Shown piece by piece: positions 1-9,864 of a stretch of DNA of 64,000 nt. Below the pieces are notes generated by a model, which worked only from the letters and a program-made list of their open reading frames with translations, was not told where the DNA came from and searched no databases. Source of the stretch: Xylanivirga thermophila (lineage in GTDB: Bacteria; Bacillota; Clostridia; Caldicoprobacterales; Xylanivirgaceae); the NCBI RefSeq assembly GCF_004138105.1, contig NZ_RXHQ01000001.1:172976-236975 (forward strand). The letters are read 5' to 3'. The first letter of the stretch is position 1; every line of letters begins with the position of its first letter. The position numbers and the translations under genes are program-made.

Positions 1-242
1 TTTATGGCAAGGTTTAAGCTATCAGTGGCATTACAGGTAAAAATTATTTGAAAAGGGTCTGATACATTGAATAATTTACCTAGATTTTCCCTAGTATAAA
101 GAACGATATTTCCTGCTTCTATAGCCATTTTATGACCTGATCTGCCTGGGTTGGCTCCATATTTTTTCATACATTTGTCTACAGCTTTGTATACACCATG
201 GGGTTTTGGCCATGATGTAGCAGCGTTATCCATATATATCAT
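1..242 (-). CDS. Cysteine desulfurase-like class V aminotransferase (5' part, runs off window)
   Basis: Only the first 80 codons are present; the gene continues beyond base 1. The protein begins MIYMDNAATSWPKP and continues with a GRSGHKMA segment, the N-terminal signature of PLP-dependent class V aminotransferases of the cysteine-desulfurase family (NifS/SufS-like, TIGR01977 type). Such enzymes strip sulfur from cysteine for Fe-S or thiolation pathways, but the catalytic Lys and Cys lie outside the window, so selenocysteine lyase or another family member is possible. An AAGGAG site about 10 bases upstream supports the start. It is transcribed divergently from nth; a TATAAT on this strand lies in the shared intergenic region. 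Confidence 0.75.
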   Translation of the reverse strand, partial: MIYMDNAATSWPKPHGVYKAVDKCMKKYGANPGRSGHKMAIEAGNIVLYTRENLGKLFNVSDPFQIIFTCNATDSLNLAI

Positions 243-356
243 AATATATTGACTCCTTATGCGATAAAATTAATTATAACACCTTATGTTATTTACTTTT
301 AGTTAAAACTATATTATGGTATATTATATGCGTGGAGGGAAAGGAAAGATAATATA

Positions 357-995
357 ATGTTAAATAGCAGGGAAAATATAGATAAGATAATTGAAGAATT
401 GGAGAAGTACTATTACGATGCTAGGCCTGGGCTTAATTTTAGTAATCCGTTTGAGCTTCTTGTTGCTACTATATTATCTGCCCAGTGTACGGATAAACAG
501 GTAAATAAGGTAACACCCAACTTATTTAAAAAATACAGGGATGCCCATGGTTTTGCAAATGCGGATGAAAAGGAATTGGGAAAAGATATATATAGCTGTG
601 GCTTTTATAAAAATAAGAGTAAGAACATAATAAATGCCAGTCGTATGATAATAGAGCAATATGATGGGGAGGTACCAAGCAATATAGAAGATCTCCAGAA
701 ATTACCGGGGGTAGGCAGGAAGACTGCGAATGTAGTAGCCAGCAACGCCTTTGGAGTAGATGCCATTGCAGTAGATACACATGTATTTCGTGTGTCAAAT
801 AGATTAGGACTAGCAGATGCAAAGAATGTAGAGGATACGGAGAGGCAGCTCATGGAAAACATACCAAAGAAAAAATGGTCTAGGGCTCATCACTGGATAA
901 TACACCATGGCAGGCAAATATGTACAGCTCGAAATCCAAAATGTAGTGAATGTTTTTTAAAGGAGTACTGTTTATATTATAAAAATTTAGAGTAG
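357..995 (+). CDS. nth: Endonuclease III (DNA glycosylase/AP lyase)
   Basis: Base-excision repair enzyme that removes oxidised pyrimidines and cleaves the abasic strand. The 212-residue length is normal. The helix-hairpin-helix motif LPGVGRKTANV holds the expected catalytic Lys122, and VDTHVFRVSNRLGL holds Asp140. The C-terminal [4Fe-4S] loop is intact, with Cys189, 196, 199 and 205 spaced 6-2-5. A purine-rich site (GGAAAG) precedes the ATG. The next gene starts 11 bases after the stop and the DNA glycosylase ogg follows, suggesting a small repair operon. Identification is secure from the motifs. Confidence 0.96.
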   Translation: MLNSRENIDKIIEELEKYYYDARPGLNFSNPFELLVATILSAQCTDKQVNKVTPNLFKKYRDAHGFANADEKELGKDIYSCGFYKNKSKNIINASRMIIEQYDGEVPSNIEDLQKLPGVGRKTANVVASNAFGVDAIAVDTHVFRVSNRLGLADAKNVEDTERQLMENIPKKKWSRAHHWIIHHGRQICTARNPKCSECFLKEYCLYYKNLE

Positions 996-1006
996 GAGAG
1001 TTCTTT

Positions 1007-1831
1007 ATGGAGGTTTATGCATTAGTAGGCCCTAGCGGTACAGGAAAGAGTTATAGGGCTATTTCCTTTGCAAATGAAATGGGCATTTTATACATAATAG
1101 ATGATGGCTTGCTTATAAAGGATAATAGGATATTGGCGGGAGTTTCGGCTAAAAAGGAGCCTACAAAGCTGGCTGCTGTGCGTAGGGCATTGTTTATTGA
1201 TTCAGATCATGCACAGCAGGTAAGTCAGGCAATAGAGATGGAAAATCCTCCGTCTATATTGGTACTAGGTACTTCTGTAAATATGATAAATAAGATTGTT
1301 GCGGCACTTAATCTGCCCAAAGTAAGTCATATTATATCTATATATGATATAGCATCTAAAAAGGAGATTGCATTGGCTAAACAGCAGCGAAACGAGGAAG
1401 GCAAGCATATAATACCTGTGCCTACATTTGAAGTGCGCAAGGATTTTTCCGGATATTTTATAGATGCTCTTAATATGTTTAAAATAAGCCCAAAGGGCAG
1501 GATGCTCCAATCTATAGAAAAAACCGTAGTAAGGCCTACTTTTAGCTATATGGGCAAATTTTATATATCCAATTCTGCTATACAATCCCTTATTATCTAT
1601 AGTACAAAAAATATAGAAGGGGTATCTAGGGTATTAAAGGTATCTGTTATAAGTCAGGAAGATGGGGTTGTAATAAATATAGACGTTGAGGTCTACTATA
1701 ATATGAAAATAATTGACATCTTAAAGGAGATACAAAGACGGGTAGAAGAGAATATATCATGGACTACCGGTTTGAATATAATAAGTATAAATGTAAATGC
1801 AAAGGGTATTGTAATACCTGAGCATATATAG
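1007..1831 (+). CDS. P-loop protein with Asp23/Gls24-like C-terminal domain
   Basis: A 274-residue protein with a Walker A loop at the very N-terminus (GPSGTGKS, residues 8-15), a nucleoside-triphosphatase-like first half, and a C-terminal half (about 170-274) with the alternating beta pattern of Asp23/Gls24 (DUF322) envelope-stress proteins, for example KVSVISQEDGVVINIDVEVYY cut by short loops. Proteins of this architecture are annotated in Clostridia as Asp23/Gls24 family; their function is not established. It sits 11 bases after nth and before ogg, so it is probably cotranscribed with repair genes. Domain assignment of the second half is by pattern only. Confidence 0.6.
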   Translation: MEVYALVGPSGTGKSYRAISFANEMGILYIIDDGLLIKDNRILAGVSAKKEPTKLAAVRRALFIDSDHAQQVSQAIEMENPPSILVLGTSVNMINKIVAALNLPKVSHIISIYDIASKKEIALAKQQRNEEGKHIIPVPTFEVRKDFSGYFIDALNMFKISPKGRMLQSIEKTVVRPTFSYMGKFYISNSAIQSLIIYSTKNIEGVSRVLKVSVISQEDGVVINIDVEVYYNMKIIDILKEIQRRVEENISWTTGLNIISINVNAKGIVIPEHI

Positions 1832-1939
1832 GAGAAAAAAGAATATTGAGTTTTTATTAGACTTTGGGAAGACAGATAAAAGCTTAAAATATAAGGTGGT
1901 TGGGGTACAATAATATAGATAGGGAAGAGATGATTATAA

Positions 1940-2806
1940 ATGAAAATAATAGCTATAGGCGATGGTCTAATTATAAAAAGCATAAAAGATTTTGACCCCG
2001 TACATACCTTTGAATGTGGGCAGTGTTTTAGATGGAACAGGGAAGGGGAAGGCTATGTTGGCATAGTAGGTAATAAGGTTATAAAGGTAGTTGCAGAGGA
2101 TGAAGATATATTATTGTATAATGCTACAATGGAAGATTATAATATATTATGGAAGAAATATTTTGATTTGGACAGGGATTATGGTGACATAAAAAGGGTT
2201 CTTTCCAATGACCCCATATTGGCAAAAGCCATTACCTATGGTTGGGGCATAAGGATACTTAATCAAGATCCTTGGGAAACCCTTATTTCGTTTATAATAT
2301 CCGCAAATAATGGGATATCAAGGATAAAAGGCATAATAGAAAATATTTGCAAGCTTTATGGAGATAGGATTGAATGGAAAGGTAGAACATATTATACATT
2401 TCCTAAACCTGATACTTTAGCTAATGCGAAGATAGAGGATTTGCGAGGATGTAGTTGTGGGTATAGGGCAGAATACATAAAGGCTACCTCACAGATGGTA
2501 GCAGATGGTACAATCGATTTGCATGGGATAAGCAATATGCCATATGAGAGGGCCCATAAAGAACTGCTAAGATGTATTGGAGTAGGGCCTAAGGTAGCAG
2601 ATTGTATATTGCTTTTTTCTATGGAAAAGGGAGAGGCTTTCCCAGTGGATGTATGGGTAAGGAGAGTAATGGAATATTTTTATCTAAAAGATGGTGCTAC
2701 TCCTAAGAAAATAAAAGCATTTTCTGCAGAAAAGTTTGGTGAATTAGCGGGTTATGCACAACAATATCTTTTTTATTATGCTAGGGAGAAAAAAATAGGG
2801 GTATAA
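1940..2806 (+). CDS. ogg: 8-oxoguanine DNA glycosylase/AP lyase (OGG1 type)
   Basis: Removes 8-oxoguanine from DNA. The 288-residue protein has an OGG N-terminal domain (about 8-115, including the FECGQCFRW segment typical of the family) and an HhH-GPD domain. The hairpin IGVGPKVADCILLF supplies the catalytic Lys218 and FPVDVWVRRVM the catalytic Asp237. It lacks the Fe-S loop seen in Nth. A GGGAAGAG site lies about ten bases before the ATG. It is third in an apparent nth-unknown-ogg cluster with a 108-base gap before it that holds no clear promoter. OGG1-type enzymes are common in Clostridia alongside or instead of MutM. Confidence 0.9.
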   Translation: MKIIAIGDGLIIKSIKDFDPVHTFECGQCFRWNREGEGYVGIVGNKVIKVVAEDEDILLYNATMEDYNILWKKYFDLDRDYGDIKRVLSNDPILAKAITYGWGIRILNQDPWETLISFIISANNGISRIKGIIENICKLYGDRIEWKGRTYYTFPKPDTLANAKIEDLRGCSCGYRAEYIKATSQMVADGTIDLHGISNMPYERAHKELLRCIGVGPKVADCILLFSMEKGEAFPVDVWVRRVMEYFYLKDGATPKKIKAFSAEKFGELAGYAQQYLFYYAREKKIGV

Positions 2807-2826
2807 AATTTTATTTCTCTTTTATC

Positions 2827-2855
2827 TTGACACTGTGGTGCCCATCTGATACACT
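2827..2855 (+). promoter_or_regulatory. Sigma-A promoter for guaB
   Basis: TTGACA at 2827-2832, a 17-base spacer, and TACACT at 2850-2855. This would give a leader of roughly 100 bases before guaB; no riboswitch was recognised in that leader. Confidence 0.65.
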
Positions 2856-2932
2856 AATTTTTAATATTTTAAACACTAATATCTCTATATTCTTGGGGAA
2901 TTAAGGGATATTTTAATACCGTGTATATATAA

Positions 2933-4426
<1,494 letters not shown>

Positions 4427-4440
4427 TCTATCTTAAATTT

Positions 4441-4486
4441 AAAATTAGAAGCTGTGCGTATTTTTGTGCAGCTTCTAATTTTTATT
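4441..4486 (+). terminator. Intrinsic terminator of guaB
   Basis: A 13-bp perfect stem (AAATTAGAAGCTG at 4442-4454 with CAGCTTCTAATTT at 4469-4481), a 14-base loop and a following T-rich run. Confidence 0.85.
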
Positions 4487-4513
4487 GATGTAGCTTTTTA
4501 TATCCATTATAAT
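4485..4513 (+). promoter_or_regulatory. Sigma-A promoter for guaA
   Basis: TTGATG at 4485-4490, a 17-base spacer, and a perfect TATAAT at 4508-4513, placed directly after the guaB terminator and about 140 bases before guaA. Confidence 0.65.
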
Positions 4514-4650
4514 ATAAGTATGTATTGATAATACGTCAAAGTATAAATTTATGCTATTATATACATTGAGGAATTATTAGAAACCGTAGTGGATATAATG
4601 CTTAAGGAAGTATACGATTGTGCCATAAGAGTTTATCAAGGAGGTTTAAT

Positions 4651-6186
4651 ATGAAGCAAGAAGTTATTCTAGTATTGGATTTTGGTGGTCAATACAGTGA
4701 ATTGATCGCCAGAAGGGTAAGGGAAGAACAGGTCTATTGTGAAATACTGCCATATGATACAGCTTTGGAAGTTATAAAGGGCAAAAATCCAAAAGGCATA
4801 ATACTTACAGGCGGCCCATCAAGCGTTGCCAATCCGGATTCTCCAAAATGTGGCATGGAGATATTTGAATTAGGTGTGCCTGTCTTAGGAATTTGCTATG
4901 GTGCACAGCTCATTGCACATCTATTTGGTGGACAAGTAGAGAAGGCTCCTCAGCGGGAATATGGTAAGTGCATGGTAGAGTGGGATGTAAATGCAAAACT
5001 GTTTGAAGGCTTAGATGATAAAAGTGTATGTTGGATGAGTCATACCGATTATATAAAAACATTGCCTAGTGGTTTTAATAATACTGCCCATACTGAAAAA
5101 TGCCCTGTTGCAGCTTTTGAAGATAGCAATAGAGGCATATATGCAGTTCAATTTCATCCTGAGGTTACCCATACGGAATTGGGTCAAAAAGTGATTAGAA
5201 ACTTTATATTTAATATATGCAAATGTTCAGGGGATTGGACTACACAAAATTTTGTGGATCGATCAATAGATGAGATAAAAAGTCAGGTAGGAGATGGGAA
5301 GGTACTTTGTGCCTTGTCTGGTGGTGTTGATAGTTCTGTAGCAGCAGTGATGGTGCATAAGGCAGTAGGTGATCAGCTTACATGCATATTTGTGGATCAC
5401 GGTCTTTTGCGTAAGGACGAAGCGGATCAGGTAGAACGGGTATTTAAGGATAAGTTTCATTTAAATCTTATCCGGGTAGATGCCCAGGATAGATTCCTGG
5501 ATCGGTTAAAAGGTGTGACTGATCCTGAAACCAAACGTAAGATTATAGGTGAAGAATTTATAAGGGTATTTGAAGAAGAGGCTAAAAAGCTTGGTAAAGT
5601 AGACTTTTTGGTGCAGGGTACCATATATCCCGATGTTATAGAGAGTGGTACCGGCAGATCAGCCACCATAAAGAGCCATCACAATGTTGGTGGACTCCCG
5701 GAAAATGTCGATTTTAGAGAGATAATAGAGCCTTTGAGAAATCTATTTAAGGATGAAGTAAGGCGTGTAGGCGAGCAGATGGGTATTCCCCAGGAAATAG
5801 TATGGCGTCAGCCCTTCCCTGGTCCTGGTCTGGCAGTGCGTGTAATAGGGGATATTACTAGGGAAAAGCTAGATATATTAAGGGAAGCCGATGCTATTTT
5901 TAGAGAAGAGATAGCAAATGCCCATTTAGATAGGGAGATCTGGCAGTATTTTGCCGTACTGACTGGTATGCGCAGTGTAGGCGTTATGGGAGATGAGAGG
6001 ACATATGATTATACAATAGCTCTAAGGGCGGTTAACAGTATAGATGGTATGACTGCCGATTGGGCAAAGATCCCCCATGATGTATTGCAAACCGTATCAA
6101 ATCGGATAGTAAATGAAGTCAATCATGTAAATAGGGTAGTATATGATATCACCAGCAAACCACCGGCTACTATTGAGTGGGAATAG
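4651..6186 (+). CDS. guaA: GMP synthase (glutamine-hydrolysing)
   Basis: Aminates XMP to GMP using glutamine and ATP. The 511-residue protein has a class I glutamine amidotransferase domain (about 8-195; Cys in [16 protein letters not shown] and His-Glu in [12 protein letters not shown]), an ATP-pyrophosphatase domain with the PP-loop [12 protein letters not shown], and the C-terminal dimerisation domain ending in TIEWE. The frame is open 11 codons further upstream, but GGAGG seven bases before the ATG at 4651 fixes the start. The 3' end of guaA is a known insertion hotspot for integrases, and here a foreign element begins just downstream; the guaA stop itself is intact. Confidence 0.97.
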   Translation: MKQEVILVLDFGGQYSELIARRVREEQVYCEILPYDTALEVIKGKNPKGIILTGGPSSVANPDSPKCGMEIFELGVPVLGICYGAQLIAHLFGGQVEKAPQREYGKCMVEWDVNAKLFEGLDDKSVCWMSHTDYIKTLPSGFNNTAHTEKCPVAAFEDSNRGIYAVQFHPEVTHTELGQKVIRNFIFNICKCSGDWTTQNFVDRSIDEIKSQVGDGKVLCALSGGVDSSVAAVMVHKAVGDQLTCIFVDHGLLRKDEADQVERVFKDKFHLNLIRVDAQDRFLDRLKGVTDPETKRKIIGEEFIRVFEEEAKKLGKVDFLVQGTIYPDVIESGTGRSATIKSHHNVGGLPENVDFREIIEPLRNLFKDEVRRVGEQMGIPQEIVWRQPFPGPGLAVRVIGDITREKLDILREADAIFREEIANAHLDREIWQYFAVLTGMRSVGVMGDERTYDYTIALRAVNSIDGMTADWAKIPHDVLQTVSNRIVNEVNHVNRVVYDITSKPPATIEWE

Positions 6187-6213
6187 TTAAAACAAAAGAA
6201 GAAAGCCTATAAA

Positions 6214-6239
6214 ATCAAGGCTTACAGGCTTTTGAAATC
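6214..6239 (+). repeat. 15-bp direct repeat, copy 1 (partner at 11132)
   Basis: ATCAAGGCTTACAGG at 6214-6228 recurs exactly at 11132-11146, and the adjoining CTTTTGAAATC (6229-6239) recurs at 11180-11190, there separated from it by 33 bases. The two copies bracket the XRE-xis-int-primase-VapE block. Copy 1 also forms part of a weak hairpin of AAAGCCT with AGGCTTT. Confidence 0.7.
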
Positions 6240-6242
6240 GTC

Positions 6243-6275
6243 AACTGGAACGAAATTGGGTAAAAAAGTTTTTTA
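6243..6275 (+). repeat. Candidate left end (attL-like) of the integrative element
   Basis: AACTGGAACGAAATTGGGT followed by an A-run is matched without gaps at 17243-17275, with an identical 11-base core TGGGTAAAAAA (6257-6267 and 17257-17267) and roughly 70 percent identity by eye over the whole segment. It lies between the guaA stop and the inward-facing mobility genes. Att status is inference from position. Confidence 0.4.
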
Positions 6276-6316
6276 GAATAATAGAGATAATAGTATCAAG
6301 TGGCTTACAAATAGAG

Positions 6317-6354
6317 ACACCATAGAAATCTGGAGAGGATTCTATGGTGTTTTT
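6317..6354 (+). terminator. Intrinsic terminator downstream of guaA
   Basis: An 11-bp perfect stem (ACACCATAGAA at 6317-6327 with TTCTATGGTGT at 6340-6350) followed by TTTTTG. It may be the original guaA terminator or belong to the element. Confidence 0.8.
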
Positions 6355-6371
6355 GTATGCATTATAAGTGG

Positions 6372-6469
6372 TCGAAATCGATCAGTTTAAAAGAAATCAT
6401 ATTTAACCTTGTCGAATCAAACACGGTTAGTATTTATATATTAAACCTATCGAAATCGATGGGTTTAAA
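6372..6469. repeat. Paired TCGAAATCGAT repeats beside the mobility module
   Basis: TCGAAATCGATCAGTTTAAA at 6372-6391 and TCGAAATCGATGGGTTTAAA at 6450-6469 are direct repeats with two differences. The second copy lies in a near-perfect palindrome (TTAAACCTATCGA with TCGATGGGTTTAA, 6441-6468). The location between the candidate end and the int/xis module fits arm-type integrase or excisionase sites; the function is inferred. Confidence 0.45.
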
Positions 6470-6498
6470 TTTCAAGTTATAATTTTATAATATAAGAC

Positions 6499-6927
6499 TT
6501 ATTTTATAAATCTAGATTTTTTAGGATAAGATAATTTCCAATCCTCAAACTCCTCATCAGAAATCTCACCATTATAATGCTTTCTTCTCATCTCATCCCA
6601 TTCTAGGAGAAAATCATTAAAATCCATGTCATGGGAAATAAGTCCTCTTGTAGAATCTTCAACTAAAGGCCTTATCTTTAATATATCTTCAAAATCAAAA
6701 AGTATTTGCATAAATTGAAAATTAGAAATAGGGCTATAATCAATCAAGGCAGATACATCACAGTCTAGGGCATCAGCAATTTTTATAAGCTGATCTTTGT
6801 TGGGAGATCTGTAGCCTAGTTCATAATTTCTTATGGCTGAATCAGTAAGATCTGATTTTATAGCTAATTCTTTTTGTGTAAATCTTCTTAGTAATCTTAG
6901 TTTTTTTAACTTTTCACTAGAAATCAT
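6499..6927 (-). CDS. XRE-family transcriptional regulator (element repressor)
   Basis: A 142-residue protein with an N-terminal HTH_3 domain (about residues 5-60; the FTQKELAIKSDLTDSAIRNY segment is the helix-turn-helix) and an acidic C-terminal region without recognised family. GGAAAGGAG lies seven bases before the ATG. It is divergent from the excisionase-integrase operon, the usual position of a CI/ImmR-like repressor controlling excision. The intergenic region holds two similar dyads that could be its operators. No metalloprotease partner of the ImmA type is present. Confidence 0.8.
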   Translation of the reverse strand: MISSEKLKKLRLLRRFTQKELAIKSDLTDSAIRNYELGYRSPNKDQLIKIADALDCDVSALIDYSPISNFQFMQILFDFEDILKIRPLVEDSTRGLISHDMDFNDFLLEWDEMRRKHYNGEISDEEFEDWKLSYPKKSRFIK

Positions 6928-7061
6928 ATGGAGCTCCTTTCCCTATATTAACATCTATTTTATCATAGTATATCACTAATAGCAACAGAAGTGAACTATT
7001 AAAAAATAAAACAAATAGGAAGAAATAAAGCAGTAAAAATATAAATATTTTAAAATGGCAC

Positions 7062-7115
7062 TTGACAACACGAAAATGTGCTGATATTGATATAATCAAA
7101 TAGCACATAAATGTG
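7062..7115 (+). promoter_or_regulatory. xis-int promoter with two repressor-like dyads
   Basis: TTGACA at 7062-7067 with TATTGA at 7085-7090 (17-base spacer; TATAAT immediately follows at 7091). CACGAAAATGTG (7069-7080) and CACATAAATGTG (7104-7115) are related imperfect palindromes, one inside the promoter spacer and one downstream of -10, a layout fitting the divergent XRE repressor. Confidence 0.55.
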
Positions 7116-7201
7116 TTGTTAAAATTGTAAGGAAACCAAATTGATGCTCATCATTTATTTTTGATGGGAAGCTTACAAATAAAAAATATAAGGAGGAGCA
7201 A

Positions 7202-7390
7202 ATGGAAAAGATTTTTATGACAGCAAAAGAAGTACAAGAATTTTTAGAAGTAAGCAGGACCACAGCCTATCAGTTAATAAATGAAATGAATCAAGAATTA
7301 ATTGAATTAGGTTATAGGGTTCAAAGAGGAAAAATTAATCGCCAGTATTTCCTAGAAAAGTATTGTTACCCAGGCGGAAAGGAGGCTTAA
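7202..7390 (+). CDS. Excisionase-like small helix-turn-helix protein
   Basis: A 62-residue protein with a MerR/AlpA-like winged-helix pattern (MTAKEVQEFLEVSRTTAYQL) followed by a basic GYRVQRGKINRQYF segment, typical of small excisionases or excisionase-like DNA-binding proteins of Gram-positive integrative elements. Such proteins bend the attachment site and steer the integrase towards excision. AAGGAGGAGC precedes the ATG. The integrase starts one base after its stop, so the two are almost certainly cotranscribed. The Xis role is inferred from size and position. Confidence 0.75.
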   Translation: MEKIFMTAKEVQEFLEVSRTTAYQLINEMNQELIELGYRVQRGKINRQYFLEKYCYPGGKEA

Positions 7391-7391
7391 A

Positions 7392-8513
7392 ATGGGTGCC
7401 TATAGAGATGAAAGTGGGAATGGTACTTGGTTTACAAAGTTTACCTATACCAATTGGCGAGGAGAGAAAATTAATAAGAAGAAGAGAGGATTTAAAACTA
7501 AAAAAGAGGCCCTAAAGTGGGAAGAGAATTTTTTAAGAGAACAGGCTGGAAACCTGGATATGACTTTCAAAGAGTTTTTCAAACAGTATGAAAAAGATGT
7601 AAGACCTAGATTAAGAGAAAATACTTGGAGAACTAAAGAACAGATAATAGTCACAAAGGTTATTCCATATTTAGGTGACATCAAAGTTAATGAAATCTCC
7701 AAAAATTCAATAGTAAAATGGCAGAATGAACTAATGAAGGAGGTAGACTCTAAAGGTGAAAAATATTCTCAGACATATTTAAGGACAATCCATGCTCAAT
7801 TAAGCAGCGTTCTAAACCATGCCTGTAAATATTATAATCTTCAAACTAATGTAGCAAGAGATGTTGGGACTATGGGAGAAAAAGAGGCATCAGAAATGCT
7901 ATTTTGGACAGAAGAAGAATATGGGAAATTTATAGAAACGGTTAAGGATAAGCCTATATCTTACTATACTTTTGAAATCCTTTATTGGTGTGGCTTAAGG
8001 ACTGGTGAACTATTAGCTTTGACTAAGGAAAAGTTTAATTTTACAAATAATACAATCAGAATAAACCAGTCACTTCAAAGGATAGATAGGGAAAATATTA
8101 TAACCGAGCCTAAGACCAAGAAAAGCATAAGAACGGTGGTTATGCCAGATTTTTTAGCAGAGGGAATGGAAAATTATATGGCTGGCATATACAAGTTAAA
8201 GGATAATCAATTACTTTTTCCTATTACCAAGGCCTATCTACACCATGAAATGACAAGGGGAAGTGAAAAGGCTGGTGTTAAGAGAATAAGGGTTCATGAT
8301 TTAAGGCATTCCCATGTTTCTTTGTTAATAGAACTAGGCTATTCAGCTATAGCCATAGCAGACAGACTAGGACATGAATCAATTGATATAACCTACAGAT
8401 ATGCCCACCTATTTCCCAGTAAACAAAATGAAATGGCCATATCACTCTCTAATATGAGAAAGACCAACTTAGAAGAAGAGTGGGAAAAACTTTTGGAGGA
8501 TGAAGATGAATAA
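7392..8513 (+). CDS. int: Tyrosine-recombinase integrase
   Basis: Site-specific integrase of 373 residues. The N-terminus (1-50) is an AP2-like arm-binding region, 55-155 a SAM-like core-binding domain, and 165-345 the catalytic domain with Arg203 (GLRTGELLAL), Lys in the EPKTKKS turn, His302 and Arg305 (VHDLRHSHVS), His328 (LGHES) and the nucleophile Tyr337 (YRYAHL). All catalytic residues are present, so it should be active. AAAGGAGG precedes the ATG. It is directed away from guaA, with the excisionase just upstream, and probably inserted the element downstream of guaA. Confidence 0.95.
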   Translation: MGAYRDESGNGTWFTKFTYTNWRGEKINKKKRGFKTKKEALKWEENFLREQAGNLDMTFKEFFKQYEKDVRPRLRENTWRTKEQIIVTKVIPYLGDIKVNEISKNSIVKWQNELMKEVDSKGEKYSQTYLRTIHAQLSSVLNHACKYYNLQTNVARDVGTMGEKEASEMLFWTEEEYGKFIETVKDKPISYYTFEILYWCGLRTGELLALTKEKFNFTNNTIRINQSLQRIDRENIITEPKTKKSIRTVVMPDFLAEGMENYMAGIYKLKDNQLLFPITKAYLHHEMTRGSEKAGVKRIRVHDLRHSHVSLLIELGYSAIAIADRLGHESIDITYRYAHLFPSKQNEMAISLSNMRKTNLEEEWEKLLEDEDE

Positions 8514-8826
8514 AAACCCTAAGAAACCATGCATAAGAAAAAGAAATAAAATTATATCCTTTAGAGCAACTGAAGAGGAAGCTAATCTTTTAGATGAGAA
8601 AGTAAGAATAAGTGGCTTAACTAAGCAAGCTTATATCATTTCAGCTTTATTGTCTTCTACTGTGACTATTAAGGCTGATTATAGGTTAGAGGATAAGTTT
8701 TCCTTGGAAGTATTTAGGTTAGCCAAGCTTATAAAGAAATATGGAAGATTGGAAGATGAGGATCAAGAAATATTAAAATTCTTGATAGAAATTTATTATG
8801 AGATCAAAAAAGAAAAAAGCCTTTAG
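8506..8826 (+). CDS. MobC/ribbon-helix-helix-like small protein
   Basis: A 106-residue basic protein. The N-terminus has the pattern KIISFRATEEEANLLDEKVRISGLTKQAY cut across a beta strand and two helices, as in plasmid mobilisation proteins of the MobC type and other ribbon-helix-helix DNA binders. The start is placed at the second ATG (8506) because GGAGG lies immediately before the first ATG (8500), leaving no spacing there. It overlaps the end of int and is followed by the replication genes. No relaxase is adjacent, so a regulatory role is equally possible. Confidence 0.55.
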   Translation: MNKNPKKPCIRKRNKIISFRATEEEANLLDEKVRISGLTKQAYIISALLSSTVTIKADYRLEDKFSLEVFRLAKLIKKYGRLEDEDQEILKFLIEIYYEIKKEKSL

Positions 8827-8844
8827 CACGAGGCCAAAGGCAAC

Positions 8845-8891
8845 ACTCCTGTTGGAATGTATTCTAAGCAAATCCATTTTATCACAGGAGT
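8845..8891. repeat. Inverted repeat before the replication genes
   Basis: ACTCCTGT (8845-8852) and ACAGGAGT (8884-8891) are perfect inverted arms around 31 bases, immediately upstream of the primase ribosome site. It could be a replication origin determinant or a translational control structure; nothing in the sequence decides. Confidence 0.4.
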
Positions 8892-8919
8892 CTAACAAAT
8901 ACCAGACCAGGAGGGAAAA

Positions 8920-9864
8920 ATGGAAAAGAAATATAAATATTTACCAGAAGAAATGAAGGTTTTAAAAAGATTTGTTGGTTGGAGAAGAGAAGATTTAGAG
9001 GAAAAGGTAGCCAAGCTACCTTTTTCTTTACTAGATGGCCAAGCTAACAATTGGAATAAGTCAGATAAGTGGGTAACTTTTGAGGATGCCAAAGATAAAA
9101 ATTCCCCATTGGGTTTTGTCCTTGTGGAGGAAGATAAAATGGTATGTATAGATTTAGATAAGGCAATTATAGATGACAAACTAAGTCTTATGGCAAAAGA
9201 AATAATAGAAGATTTTTCAGGGACCTATATGGAGGTATCACAGTCAGGAGGGGGTATCCATATCTTTGCCAGGGGAAGCTTAGAAAATAATCTAAACCTA
9301 TCATCTAAAGGGATAGAAATCTACAAAAATAATAGATATATAGCCTTAACAGGAGATGTAGGAGATAGTAAGTTCTTTCCTATTAGCAACAAGCTTTTAG
9401 ATAAAGACTTAGAAATAGAAAGACTATATGAGAAATGGACACAGGAAAAACCATCCACCATTAAGCAGCTTAAGGAATATAGACAGAAGGCCACCAATCA
9501 AGTCTATAGCATGGATAACTTATCCTTAGATGAGATTCTAGATACTATGGAAAGAACTAATGATAAAGCTAGTAGGCTTATTTCCGGTGCAAGTTTAACA
9601 GGTGACCATAGTAGAGATGATTTTATTTTTCTAGTCCTTGCTAGAAACTATACAGGAGGAGACCCTGACTTAATGAAGAAATTGTTTTTAATGACTCCCT
9701 TAAATCGCTTAGGAAGTGGTCAAAAGAGAAGAGATGATAGAAAGTATATGGACTACCTAGAAAAGACCATAGACAAGGTTTTAAGGCTTGGTAATTTTAA
9801 AAGCTTTGATTGGTCTAATCATTTAGCTTATAAGGAAAGGATGAAGGCCTATGAAAGATTTTAA
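8920..9864 (+). CDS. Primase/polymerase-like replication protein of an integrative element
   Basis: A 314-residue protein resembling the archaeo-eukaryotic primase-like N-terminal domains of phage and satellite replication proteins (NrS-1 polymerase type). The acidic strand MVCIDLDKAI (about residues 72-81) and the SQSGGGIHIFARG strand (about 107-119) are the conserved metal- and nucleotide-binding segments. GGAGGG precedes the ATG. It is followed, with a 14-base overlap, by a VapE-type helicase, the usual primase-helicase pair of satellites and integrative mobilisable elements. Whether it polymerises or only primes cannot be told. Confidence 0.7.
   Translation: MEKKYKYLPEEMKVLKRFVGWRREDLEEKVAKLPFSLLDGQANNWNKSDKWVTFEDAKDKNSPLGFVLVEEDKMVCIDLDKAIIDDKLSLMAKEIIEDFSGTYMEVSQSGGGIHIFARGSLENNLNLSSKGIEIYKNNRYIALTGDVGDSKFFPISNKLLDKDLEIERLYEKWTQEKPSTIKQLKEYRQKATNQVYSMDNLSLDEILDTMERTNDKASRLISGASLTGDHSRDDFIFLVLARNYTGGDPDLMKKLFLMTPLNRLGSGQKRRDDRKYMDYLEKTIDKVLRLGNFKSFDWSNHLAYKERMKAYERF

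Noticed and set aside
4618..4650. Longer N-terminus of GuaA
   Set aside because: An optimal GGAGG precedes the ATG at 4651 and the family starts at that residue.
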